This document shows, piece by piece, positions 8,362 to 15,939 of a stretch of 64,000 bases of DNA (its first letter is position 1; each line of letters starts with the position of its first letter). Source of the stretch: Burkholderia sp. Ac-20365 (GTDB lineage Bacteria > Pseudomonadota > Gammaproteobacteria > Burkholderiales > Burkholderiaceae); the NCBI RefSeq assembly GCF_017104715.1, contig NZ_JAAGPI010000005.1, positions 124,001-188,000 on the forward strand, written 5' to 3'. Both the position numbers and the translations under genes were made by a program. A model generated the notes under the pieces. It was not told where the DNA came from. It saw only the letters and a list, made by a program, of their open reading frames with translations, and made no database searches.

Positions 8362-9108
8362 TCACTCCATGTGCATCCCGCCGTTTATCGCGAGATTGGC
8401 GCCCGTCATGAAGGCCGCTTCGTCGGAACACAAAAACGCCACGAGCGCCGCAACCTCTTCGGGACGTCCGAGCCGCCCAATGGGTATCTGCGGCAGAATC
8501 TTCGTTTCCATGATGTCGTGAGGAACGGCCTGCACCATCGCCGTTGCCAGATAACCGGGCGACACCGTGTTCACCGTGATGCCGCACTTTGCGACTTCCA
8601 GCGCCAGCGACTTCGTAAAGCCATGCACGCCCGACTTCGCCGCCGAATAGTTAACCTGTCCGAACGCGCCACGCGAGCCATTCACCGAACTGACGTTGAC
8701 GATACGGCCATAACCCCGTTCGACCATGCCTGGCAGAAACTGCTTCGACATGTTGAATAGCCCATCGAGATCGGTACGCAGCACGGCGTCCCAATCCGTT
8801 TTACTCATACGGGCAAACGTCGCATCGCGTGCGATGCCGGCATTGTTGATCAGGATATCGACCTTCTTCAGTTCATCGAGTACGCGTTTCGCGCAACGCT
8901 CGCACGAGTCGTAATCGGTGACATCGGCTTCGTATGCATGAAATTTGCGGCCCAGATCACGCTCTTTCATCAACCATGTTGCAACGTGATCGTTGCGCGT
9001 CGAGTAAGACATGGCCACGGTGATGCCCGCATCGTGCAGCGCCCGGCTGATCGCCGCCCCAAGCCCACCCATGCCGCCCGTGACAAAAGCCACACGTCCT
9101 TTTTCCAT
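8362..9108 (-). CDS. phaB: Acetoacetyl-CoA reductase PhaB-like (3-oxoacyl reductase, SDR)
   Basis: A 248-aa short-chain dehydrogenase with TGGMGGLG cofactor loop near the N-terminus, NNAG motif, and catalytic YSAAK. The pattern FNMSKQFLPGMVERGYGRIVNVSSVNGSRGAFGQ is typical of PhaB, which reduces acetoacetyl-CoA to (R)-3-hydroxybutyryl-CoA for polyhydroxybutyrate. No phaA or phaC is adjacent, so the role may be redox balancing under low oxygen. GGGAG lies six bases before the ATG. Located 48 bp after the uspA stop. Confidence 0.88.
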   Translation of the reverse strand: MEKGRVAFVTGGMGGLGAAISRALHDAGITVAMSYSTRNDHVATWLMKERDLGRKFHAYEADVTDYDSCERCAKRVLDELKKVDILINNAGIARDATFARMSKTDWDAVLRTDLDGLFNMSKQFLPGMVERGYGRIVNVSSVNGSRGAFGQVNYSAAKSGVHGFTKSLALEVAKCGITVNTVSPGYLATAMVQAVPHDIMETKILPQIPIGRLGRPEEVAALVAFLCSDEAAFMTGANLAINGGMHME

Positions 9109-9156
9109 ATCAGACTCCCGCTCCAGTGGCCTGACGTGCAGGCGACGCAGCGCCAA

Positions 9157-9615
9157 CTACGCAAGATGGTTCGGATCGTGCCGCACGACCAATACCGGCT
9201 TTTGCGTGGTACGCAGAAGGGATTCGGCGACACTGCCGAGCAAAAGGCGCCGGGTGCCGCGCCTCCCGTGCGTGCCGATCACGATGACGTCGGCGTCGCA
9301 TTCGTCGGCGGCCCGCGCCAGCACCGTCGACACGTTTTCGCCGTATGCGTCGATCGCTCGCACCGTTCCTCGCACGCCGGCTTCGCGCAAGACTTGCTCC
9401 GCGCCTTCGAATATCTGGCTGGCAACGCTCGCGGCGATGCGCGTTTCAGGTTCGGGCGCATATCCCATGTCGCCTTCCACCGGCCACTTTCCTCTGTCCA
9501 CGACGGACAGCACTTCCACGAACCCGTGCGTCAGCCTGGCTAAACGCACCGCCTCTCCTAGCGCGCGCTGCGCGCAAGCGCTGTCGTCGAGTGCGACGAC
9601 GATTCGCTCATACAT
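9157..9615 (-). CDS. Universal stress protein UspA family
   Basis: A 152-aa Usp protein starting MYERIVVALDDS, with the ATP-binding signature GTHGRRGTRRLLLGSVAE (the G-2x-G-9x-G(S/T) pattern) and ending KPVLVVRHDPN. Usp proteins of the ATP-binding class help cells survive energy limitation. GGAGG lies six bases before the ATG. First gene of the operon; an FNR/DNR-type palindrome is 86 bp upstream. Confidence 0.93.
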   Translation of the reverse strand: MYERIVVALDDSACAQRALGEAVRLARLTHGFVEVLSVVDRGKWPVEGDMGYAPEPETRIAASVASQIFEGAEQVLREAGVRGTVRAIDAYGENVSTVLARAADECDADVIVIGTHGRRGTRRLLLGSVAESLLRTTQKPVLVVRHDPNHLA

Positions 9616-9974
9616 GATCGACCTCCGTCCATGTTGTCGCCGCCCGTCAAGGCGATGATTGAACGTCATTGTCAGTATGGTTCAACTCGCTCCGTTGCAA
9701 TTGACTCACGTCAACGCCTGGCCGGACGGCAGCTGCAAGATCGTCGTGAAGCACACGGGCGCGTGATCACGAATGGGCGCAATAGCAGGTTAATTCTTTG
9801 GGCTCATCTCCCGTGGCCACGACGGCAACGCCACAAGATTGACCTGCCTCAAATACTCCGCCACGTTGCGTGCCACGATGCGGGCTATGTCGGATGTCGT
9901 CAATTGGTGCCGAAGAATTTCCCTTCGGTGATGAAAAGAGAACACATCCTGGATAAACAAAAGGAGTCGTTGCC
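9616..9974. other. Divergent promoter region between uspA and cytochrome c genes
   Basis: 359 bp without a convincing gene. It holds one FNR/DNR-like palindrome (9701-9714), closer to uspA. Nothing else was recognised. Confidence 0.5.
9701..9714. promoter_or_regulatory. FNR/DNR-type palindrome upstream of uspA
   Basis: TTGACTCACGTCAA, perfect arms TTGAC / GTCAA around four bases. It fits the TTGAY-N4-RTCAA pattern and lies 86 bp before the uspA start. Confidence 0.6.
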
Positions 9975-10319
9975 GTGATTCATGCACGCCCCATCATATT
10001 TCTCGCCTGCGCATCGAGCATGTTCCTCGCCGCTGTGAGTCCTGTACGCGCTCAATCGAGTGAACCGGACGGATTGGTCGATAAACATCACTGCATGTTC
10101 TGTCACACGTCCGATGCTCCGTTTCTGGCGCCGTCGTTTCATCAGATCGCGGACCGTTACCGCAACGTCCCGAACGCAACACAAATGCTCGAAATCAAGC
10201 TGAGAAAAGGCGGACGTGCACATTGGGGCGATACGGCCATGCCGTTGCCGCCGGAACGCGGCGGGCCGATCTCCGCAGAGGACGCCCATCAGTTGATTCA
10301 ATGGGTGATGACGCAATAG
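9975..10319 (+). CDS. Small periplasmic c-type cytochrome
   Basis: A 114-aa protein with an N-terminal signal peptide (cleavage probably after VRAQ region, about residue 26), one covalent haem site CMFCH, and a C-terminal DTAMPLPPE where Met would be the sixth iron ligand. This is the layout of cytochrome c551/c552, soluble electron carriers to terminal oxidases or denitrification enzymes. The start is GTG with AAGGAG eight bases upstream; there is no in-frame ATG before the signal. Fits the low-oxygen island to its left. Confidence 0.88.
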   Translation: MIHARPIIFLACASSMFLAAVSPVRAQSSEPDGLVDKHHCMFCHTSDAPFLAPSFHQIADRYRNVPNATQMLEIKLRKGGRAHWGDTAMPLPPERGGPISAEDAHQLIQWVMTQ

Positions 10320-10330
10320 CCGTTGCACAC

Positions 10331-11173
10331 TCAATGCGCGAAGCTGATCGGCATGCCGCCGTCCGGATGCGTTACGGTACCCATCGGGATACCGTAGATC
10401 GCGCTGAGCGTCTCGGCGCGCATCAGTTCGGCGGACGGACCGTGCGCAAGCAGACTGCCGCCTTTGAGCGCAATGAGTTCGTCGCAGAAACGAACCGCCA
10501 TGTTGATGTCGTGCAACACCACCACGACGCCAATGCCACGCTCCTCACTCAAACGCCTCACGAGCGTGAGCACTTCGATCTGGTGAGCGATGTCGAGCGC
10601 GGAAATCGGCTCGTCGAGCAGCAGACAATCGCTATCTTGCGCGATCAGCATCGCGAGCCACACGCGCTGGCGTTCGCCGCCTGAAAGGCTGTCTACAGCG
10701 CGATCGGTAAAACGCAGCACGTCGGTCTGCTCCATCGCTTCGAGTACTTTCTGCGCGTCGTCTCGCGAGAAGCGACCGAGCGCGCCGTGCCATGGATAGC
10801 GCCCGAGCGCGACCAGTTCGCGCACCGTCATGCCGTCCGCGGCGGGCAATTGCTGCGGCAGATATGCGACCTCGCGTGCGAACGCCCGGCTTTCCCACTG
10901 CTCAAGCGGCTTACCGACAAACTCGATCACACCCCCAGCGGGCCGCTGCTGTCGCGCGAGCAGCTTAACAAGCGTCGATTTGCCGGAACCGTTGTGACCG
11001 ATCAGGCCATACACGCGCTGCTTCGCCAGTGTCAGCGATAAGGGCTTAAGCAGCGTGCGGCCACCCGCTTCAAACGAGACGTTATCGAGCGTGAAAAGCG
11101 CTTGTGCGGGCGCGGCTACCAACGGCGCATCGTCGGGCGAGAGCTTCTCGGGCAAAGTCGTAGACATACTCAT
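10331..11173 (-). CDS. Siderophore ABC importer, ATP-binding protein (FhuC/OrbC-like)
   Basis: A 280-aa ATPase: Walker A GHNGSGKST, signature LSGGERQR, Walker B LLLDEP and switch His in LHDINMA. The FepC/FhuC-type pattern GRYPWHGALGRFS is present. It energises import of an iron-siderophore through the double permease encoded two genes upstream. The ATG at 11173 has GAGG about nine bases upstream; a longer open frame upstream overlaps the exporter gene and is not coding. Last gene of the five-gene siderophore operon. Confidence 0.92.
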   Translation of the reverse strand: MSMSTTLPEKLSPDDAPLVAAPAQALFTLDNVSFEAGGRTLLKPLSLTLAKQRVYGLIGHNGSGKSTLVKLLARQQRPAGGVIEFVGKPLEQWESRAFAREVAYLPQQLPAADGMTVRELVALGRYPWHGALGRFSRDDAQKVLEAMEQTDVLRFTDRAVDSLSGGERQRVWLAMLIAQDSDCLLLDEPISALDIAHQIEVLTLVRRLSEERGIGVVVVLHDINMAVRFCDELIALKGGSLLAHGPSAELMRAETLSAIYGIPMGTVTHPDGGMPISFAH

Positions 11174-11223
11174 CGGTAAAAACCTCGACAGCAAAACAGA
11201 TTCATCAACACGATCGCCAGCCC

Positions 11224-12924
11224 TTATTTCTGCGCAGCAAAGGGCGCGTGCACCGTACTGCTCCCAACGCTTCCATCGATGGATCGCGCGCCGAGATCCG
11301 CACCCGCGCCGCTCTCCACGAGCTGACCGTATTCGAGCTTGATATAGCGGTCCGCGAGATGGAAATAGCGGTCGTCGTGCGTGATGACCAGCACGGTCTT
11401 GCCCTTCGCCTTCAGTTCGGGCAGCAGCTTGCGATAGAACACGTCCTTGAAGAGCGGGTCCTGATCCGCGGCCCATTCGTCGAACAGGTAGAACGGCCGG
11501 TCCTCCAGATACGCGACCAGCAACGCGAGCCGCTTCCTTTGCCCTTGCGAAAGTTCGAGCGTGGAAAACACACCGTCCTTGATGCTGACCTTGTGATCGA
11601 GTTGCAGATGCACGAGCAGTTCCTGCGCTGTCTGGTCGAGCCCATCGAAACGCATGCCGAGCAGGTTGTCGAACAGGAAGAAGTCGCTGAACACCACGGA
11701 AAACAACTGGCGATAAGCATCACGCCCGGCCTCGCCCACACTCGCGCCGTCGAGCAGGATGCGGCCACTTTCGGGTGGATAGAGGCCCACGATCATCTTC
11801 GCGAGCGTGGTCTTGCCGCTGCCGTTGCCGCCGATCAGATAGACGAGTTCGCCGGGCTTCAACGCGAGGTTGATCGGCCCGAGTGTGAACACGTCGTTCT
11901 CCTTCTCGCGGAAGTAACGATGCGTGACGCCGTCGAGCACGATGCTGTCGAACGCATCGTTCACCGGCTCATCGGTGCCGCTTGCGTCATGTGTTAGCTC
12001 GGGCGGCAATTCGGCGTTCACCTGTTCGATGCGCTCCAGTGCAACGCGCGCGGTGCTGACGCTCGGAATCGCAGAAAGCAGCGACTCGATCGGCATGACC
12101 ATGTAGAGGAACACCATCGCGTAACCCGACATCACATGCGTGTTCACCGGAAAAAGCCGCGCGACTACAAACAGCGTGATGCCGATAAACGCGAACAGGA
12201 TGAAGCTGCCCCAACTCGCCGCCGCCGCGTAGAGCACGTAGCCGCGCGTGCGCTGCACGCGCACGGCTTCGACGTTGGTGGAAAGCGTGTCGTCGATGAA
12301 AGCAGCGCGGCGCAGGCGATGCACCTTCAGTTCCTTCGCGCCGTCGAAGAGTGCGCGGAAGTGGCGCACCAGATCGTCCTCGCGCCGGCGCGATGCGCGC
12401 AGGTGAAAGAGCGCGCGGCCGTTGGCCACCCGGAAGCCTGCCGCACCGATGCCGATCGTGAGGATCGCCACCAGCAGGATCTGCCACGACAGCACGCTCA
12501 GATACGCGAGGCAGCCGATGATCACAGCGCTTTGCATCGCAAGCGCGGGCATGCGCACGAACAGCATCACGATGGCGTCCAGATCCTGTGTGAGCACGGC
12601 GAGCGAACGCGCGGCGCCCTGCTGCTCCAGGTGGCGAAACGAGGCGTCGCCGATGCGACGGATCGTCTGCATGCGCAGGCTTGCTTTGGCGCGCTGGCCG
12701 AGGTCCATGAAAAGCGTCTGCGAGAGCGTACGCGTGGCGAGCACGATCACGCCTAGCGCGACGAATTGCCAGCCAAGCCGCGCGAGTTGCGCGGTAGAGG
12801 CCGACAGCGCCTGGTTGATGAGTGCGACGAGACCGGCGTTGCCAAAGCCGCTAACGAGGCTGGTGATGAGCGCGACGAACAAGGTCCAGCGTGAATTGCG
12901 CGCGAGTTTCAAGAGCAAAGACAT
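11224..12924 (-). CDS. Cyclic-peptide/siderophore ABC exporter (PvdE/SyrD/OrbE-like)
   Basis: A 566-aa fused transporter: six membrane segments in residues 1-300 and an ATPase domain with Walker A GGNGSGKTT, a variant signature LSQGQRKR, and Walker B LFDEWAADQDP, the hallmark of the PvdE/SyrD cyclic-peptide exporter family. Relatives move siderophore precursors across the inner membrane (PvdE) or peptide products outward. Here it lies inside an uptake operon, between the permease and ATPase genes, with no peptide-synthetase gene in the window. That arrangement resembles the orbC-orbD-orbB-orbE block of ornibactin clusters. Confidence 0.92.
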   Translation of the reverse strand: MSLLLKLARNSRWTLFVALITSLVSGFGNAGLVALINQALSASTAQLARLGWQFVALGVIVLATRTLSQTLFMDLGQRAKASLRMQTIRRIGDASFRHLEQQGAARSLAVLTQDLDAIVMLFVRMPALAMQSAVIIGCLAYLSVLSWQILLVAILTIGIGAAGFRVANGRALFHLRASRRREDDLVRHFRALFDGAKELKVHRLRRAAFIDDTLSTNVEAVRVQRTRGYVLYAAAASWGSFILFAFIGITLFVVARLFPVNTHVMSGYAMVFLYMVMPIESLLSAIPSVSTARVALERIEQVNAELPPELTHDASGTDEPVNDAFDSIVLDGVTHRYFREKENDVFTLGPINLALKPGELVYLIGGNGSGKTTLAKMIVGLYPPESGRILLDGASVGEAGRDAYRQLFSVVFSDFFLFDNLLGMRFDGLDQTAQELLVHLQLDHKVSIKDGVFSTLELSQGQRKRLALLVAYLEDRPFYLFDEWAADQDPLFKDVFYRKLLPELKAKGKTVLVITHDDRYFHLADRYIKLEYGQLVESGAGADLGARSIDGSVGSSTVHAPFAAQK

Positions 12925-12945
12925 GAGTCTCCGGGGGACAGTGCG

Positions 12946-14976
12946 TCATGAACCGGGCCGGTCTTGCGCCGGCCTTCGGAACATCGTGAGGATCAGATAG
13001 AGTCCGCCGAGCAGCGTGGCCATCACGCCAGCCGGCATTTCCTGCGGGAACAGCACCCAGCGGCCAAGCCAGTCCGAGCCGACCATCAACGTCGCGCCGA
13101 ACGCGGCGGAGATGAACAGCAAGGGCATGGCGCGGCGGATACCGAGCATGCGCGCCATGTGCGGCGCCATCAGACCGATGAACGACAGCGGCCCGATCAC
13201 GAGCGTCGCGACGGCGCTCAACCACGCGCTCAGCATCAGGAGACAGAAGCGCGCTCCGGCGATACGTACGCCGAGCCCCATCGAGACCGCATCGCCGAGC
13301 GGCAGAATCTCCAGCCATCGGCGGCACAGCGGGACGGCCGCGAGCGCAAGCAGTGCGCAGCCGGCGACGAGCGCGGCCAGCCACGGTCCGACGTTGTAGG
13401 TCGAGCCCGCCAGCAGGTTGTAGAGGATGATGACGCGCGGGTCGCCGCTCGATACCGCAATCACGGAGACCGCCTGGAACGCCGCGCTCAGCGTCATGCC
13501 CGCGAGGATCAGCGTATCGGGCGAGAACGACGAGGCTCGCGCGATCAGCACCAGCGCGCACAGCGTGAGCATCGAGCCGGCCGCGCACCAGACAAGAAAG
13601 GTCGGCAGCCCCGGGGCCGAGGTAAGAAAGAGTGCACCCGTCAAACCTAGCGCGCCGCCCGCCGGGATACCGAGCAAGTCGGGGCTCGCCATCGGATTGC
13701 CAGTCATGCGCTGCATCATGCCGCCCGAGAGCGCGAGCAGCACGCCCACGCCCGCCGCCGCCACGACATGAGGCAGGCGCAGGAACAGCAACCCGGCGGC
13801 TTCGTGGACGTCGCTCAGATGCCAGCCCTCGAGACCACGCCCGAGCGAAAGCGAAAGCACGATCACCATTGCCAGTATCAGCGCACTCGCGAGCGCGACA
13901 AGACGCAGGCCGCGCGGCGAGATCGGCGCGCCTGGTTGGGCAGGCGCGTGCGCAAGATCGGGACGCCCGCGCAGGCGGCGCAACATCACCAGCAGAAGCG
14001 GCGCGCCGATCAGCGTCGTGATCGCGCCAGTCGGAATCGCCATGCCGAAGCGCGCCGCGCACAGCTGCGCGAGCTGATCGGCGAGCCACAGCAGCGCCGC
14101 GCCGATCAATGGCGACCAGATCACGCGCTCGCGCAGACGTCGCGCGCCTGCAAGCCGCGCGACGGCGGGTGCCGCGAGTCCGACGAAGCCGATCACGCCC
14201 ACCGCGCTCACCACGAACGCCGCGATCAGCAACGTGAGCAGAAGCGTGATGCCGCGCGTGGCGTGCAGCGATACGCCGAGGCTCGACGCCACCGCATCGC
14301 CGAGATCGAACACCGTCATCGGCCGCAGACAAAGAAGCAATAGCAGCGCGCACGGTACGAAGCGCGCTGCGAGCGCGAACGCCACGTGCCAGTCGTGCTG
14401 CGCGAACGATCCACCGCCCCACACCAGCAGGCCGCTTAGCAGATCGTAGTGCGAGATCGCCAGCGCGAGGCAGAAGGCGCCGCCGCACAGGTTGACGATC
14501 ATGCCCGCGAGGATCAGCGCGAGCGGCGACATCCCGCGCCGTGCCGCCAGCGCGAACACGGCGGCCAGTGCCGCCGCGCCGCCCGCAAGCGCAACCGCAT
14601 CGCGGCCACCAGCGAGCAGGAACGGCGCGTAGACGGTGGCGAGTGCGAGCGCCAGCCACGCGCCCGAGAAAATGCCAAGCGTCACCGGCTCCGCTAGCGG
14701 ATTGCGCAACACCTGTTGGGTCGCGACGCCCGCGAGCCCGAGCGCGGCCCCGCACAGCAGTGTGACGCTCACGCGCGGAAAGTCGCCGTAGTGCACCAGC
14801 AATTGCGTCACGTCGGAGGAAGAGGGCGCGACGAGCGCCTGCCACCAGAACGCGGGCGCGAGCCGCGCGTCGAGGCGCAGCGCGAACAGCAGCGCGGCGA
14901 GCACAAATAGCGCGCAGACGGGCATGAGCGGTGTGCGGTGCATCGGTACGAAGGGCGGAGTCATGACGTTCCTCAT
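12946..14976 (-). CDS. Siderophore ABC importer, double permease (FhuB/OrbD-like)
   Basis: A 676-aa membrane protein consisting of two tandem FecCD permease halves (about residues 15-330 and 345-676), each with the family loops G-x-x-x-Q (GVATQQVLRNPLAEP and GGMMQRMTGNPMASPDLLG) and a later GxxxFVGLAAP / GPLSFIGLMAPHM. One chain therefore replaces the usual permease dimer, as in FhuB. GGAGG precedes the ATG, which overlaps the binding-protein stop by four bases. The open frame extending upstream to 15504 is a shadow of that gene. Confidence 0.93.
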   Translation of the reverse strand: MRNVMTPPFVPMHRTPLMPVCALFVLAALLFALRLDARLAPAFWWQALVAPSSSDVTQLLVHYGDFPRVSVTLLCGAALGLAGVATQQVLRNPLAEPVTLGIFSGAWLALALATVYAPFLLAGGRDAVALAGGAAALAAVFALAARRGMSPLALILAGMIVNLCGGAFCLALAISHYDLLSGLLVWGGGSFAQHDWHVAFALAARFVPCALLLLLCLRPMTVFDLGDAVASSLGVSLHATRGITLLLTLLIAAFVVSAVGVIGFVGLAAPAVARLAGARRLRERVIWSPLIGAALLWLADQLAQLCAARFGMAIPTGAITTLIGAPLLLVMLRRLRGRPDLAHAPAQPGAPISPRGLRLVALASALILAMVIVLSLSLGRGLEGWHLSDVHEAAGLLFLRLPHVVAAAGVGVLLALSGGMMQRMTGNPMASPDLLGIPAGGALGLTGALFLTSAPGLPTFLVWCAAGSMLTLCALVLIARASSFSPDTLILAGMTLSAAFQAVSVIAVSSGDPRVIILYNLLAGSTYNVGPWLAALVAGCALLALAAVPLCRRWLEILPLGDAVSMGLGVRIAGARFCLLMLSAWLSAVATLVIGPLSFIGLMAPHMARMLGIRRAMPLLFISAAFGATLMVGSDWLGRWVLFPQEMPAGVMATLLGGLYLILTMFRRPAQDRPGS

Positions 14977-15920
14977 GAAGCCTCCGCGACGCGCTGCGCG
15001 GGCAAGGCCACGGAGCGCGCGGCAGGCGATGTCGCCGGCAGCGCGGCGAGCGCATCGACGAGCGCATGCGCGAACCAGGCCGCGCTCAGGATGCCGCCTT
15101 CGGGCGGCACCTCCGCCATGCCGGTCATGCGGCCCGCGCCCGTGAAAGGCATGGCCTGCCAGACACGGCTCGTCTGCATCATCGTCGCGGTCATGCCGGG
15201 CAACGGCTTGACGTACACGAGCGTCGCGCGCGGATCGGCGTCTAGCGCATCGAAGCTGATCATCGCCGAGGCCGCCGCGCCATCCGCTGCGCCCCACGCG
15301 TTGCGCAAGCCGAGCTGCGCGAGTAGCTCGCCGAACAGGCTGTGCGTGCCGAACACACGCAGATGCGATTCGTCGATAAATCGCGTCAGGTAGACGGGCG
15401 CGGTGCGCGCTTGTGACGTCGCAGGCAGCGCGTCGAGCTTCGCGCGCGCCGCCGCGATCGCGCGCTGCGATTGCATTACGGCAGCCTCGCCTTGCGCCTC
15501 GCACTCGAAGAGACGCGCGAGGTGCATCGTCTCTTCGCAGGCGGCCGTATACGGCGTGGGACTCGCGCGGAACATGCCCAACGTGACGGTGGGCGCGATG
15601 CGTTCAAGCGCGCCGCGCATCGACGCATGTGCGGGTGTGATGACGATGAGATCAGGCTTGAGCGCGAGCATCAGTTCCATGTTGGGCTGGAACATCAAGC
15701 CGAGATCGACCACGGAATCGGGCACCGGACACGCCGTGAAATTGCGCCGGAAGCCCGCAGTGTTCGCCATGCCGACGGGCAACACGCCGAGCGCGAGCGT
15801 CAGTTCGGTGAGGCCCCAGTCGAGCACGATCACGCGGCGCGGCGCGGCCGCCCGCGCACGCGCGCCGAGGGTCATAAAAGCGCCGCCCAGCAGCGCGGCG
15901 AGCATGGCACGGCGATTCAT
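14973..15920 (-). CDS. Iron-siderophore periplasmic binding protein (FhuD/OrbB-like)
   Basis: A 315-aa TroA/FhuD-fold protein. The N-terminus MNRRAMLAALLGGAF is a signal resembling a Tat leader, cleaved probably after ARAAA. The mature part shows VIVLDWGLTELTLALG and LGLMFQPNMELMLALKPDLIVI, standard for the family. It would deliver the ferric siderophore from the TonB receptor to the double permease. Its gene begins 19 bp after the receptor stop and overlaps the permease start. Confidence 0.9.
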   Translation of the reverse strand: MNRRAMLAALLGGAFMTLGARARAAAPRRVIVLDWGLTELTLALGVLPVGMANTAGFRRNFTACPVPDSVVDLGLMFQPNMELMLALKPDLIVITPAHASMRGALERIAPTVTLGMFRASPTPYTAACEETMHLARLFECEAQGEAAVMQSQRAIAAARAKLDALPATSQARTAPVYLTRFIDESHLRVFGTHSLFGELLAQLGLRNAWGAADGAAASAMISFDALDADPRATLVYVKPLPGMTATMMQTSRVWQAMPFTGAGRMTGMAEVPPEGGILSAAWFAHALVDALAALPATSPAARSVALPAQRVAEAS

Positions 15921-15939
15921 TGCACTGAACCCGAGAGAA

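Noticed and set aside
12851..15067. A 738-codon minus-strand frame overlapping the permease gene
   Set aside because: Out-of-phase shadow of the double permease gene, dominated by Arg and Ala, with no membrane segments.
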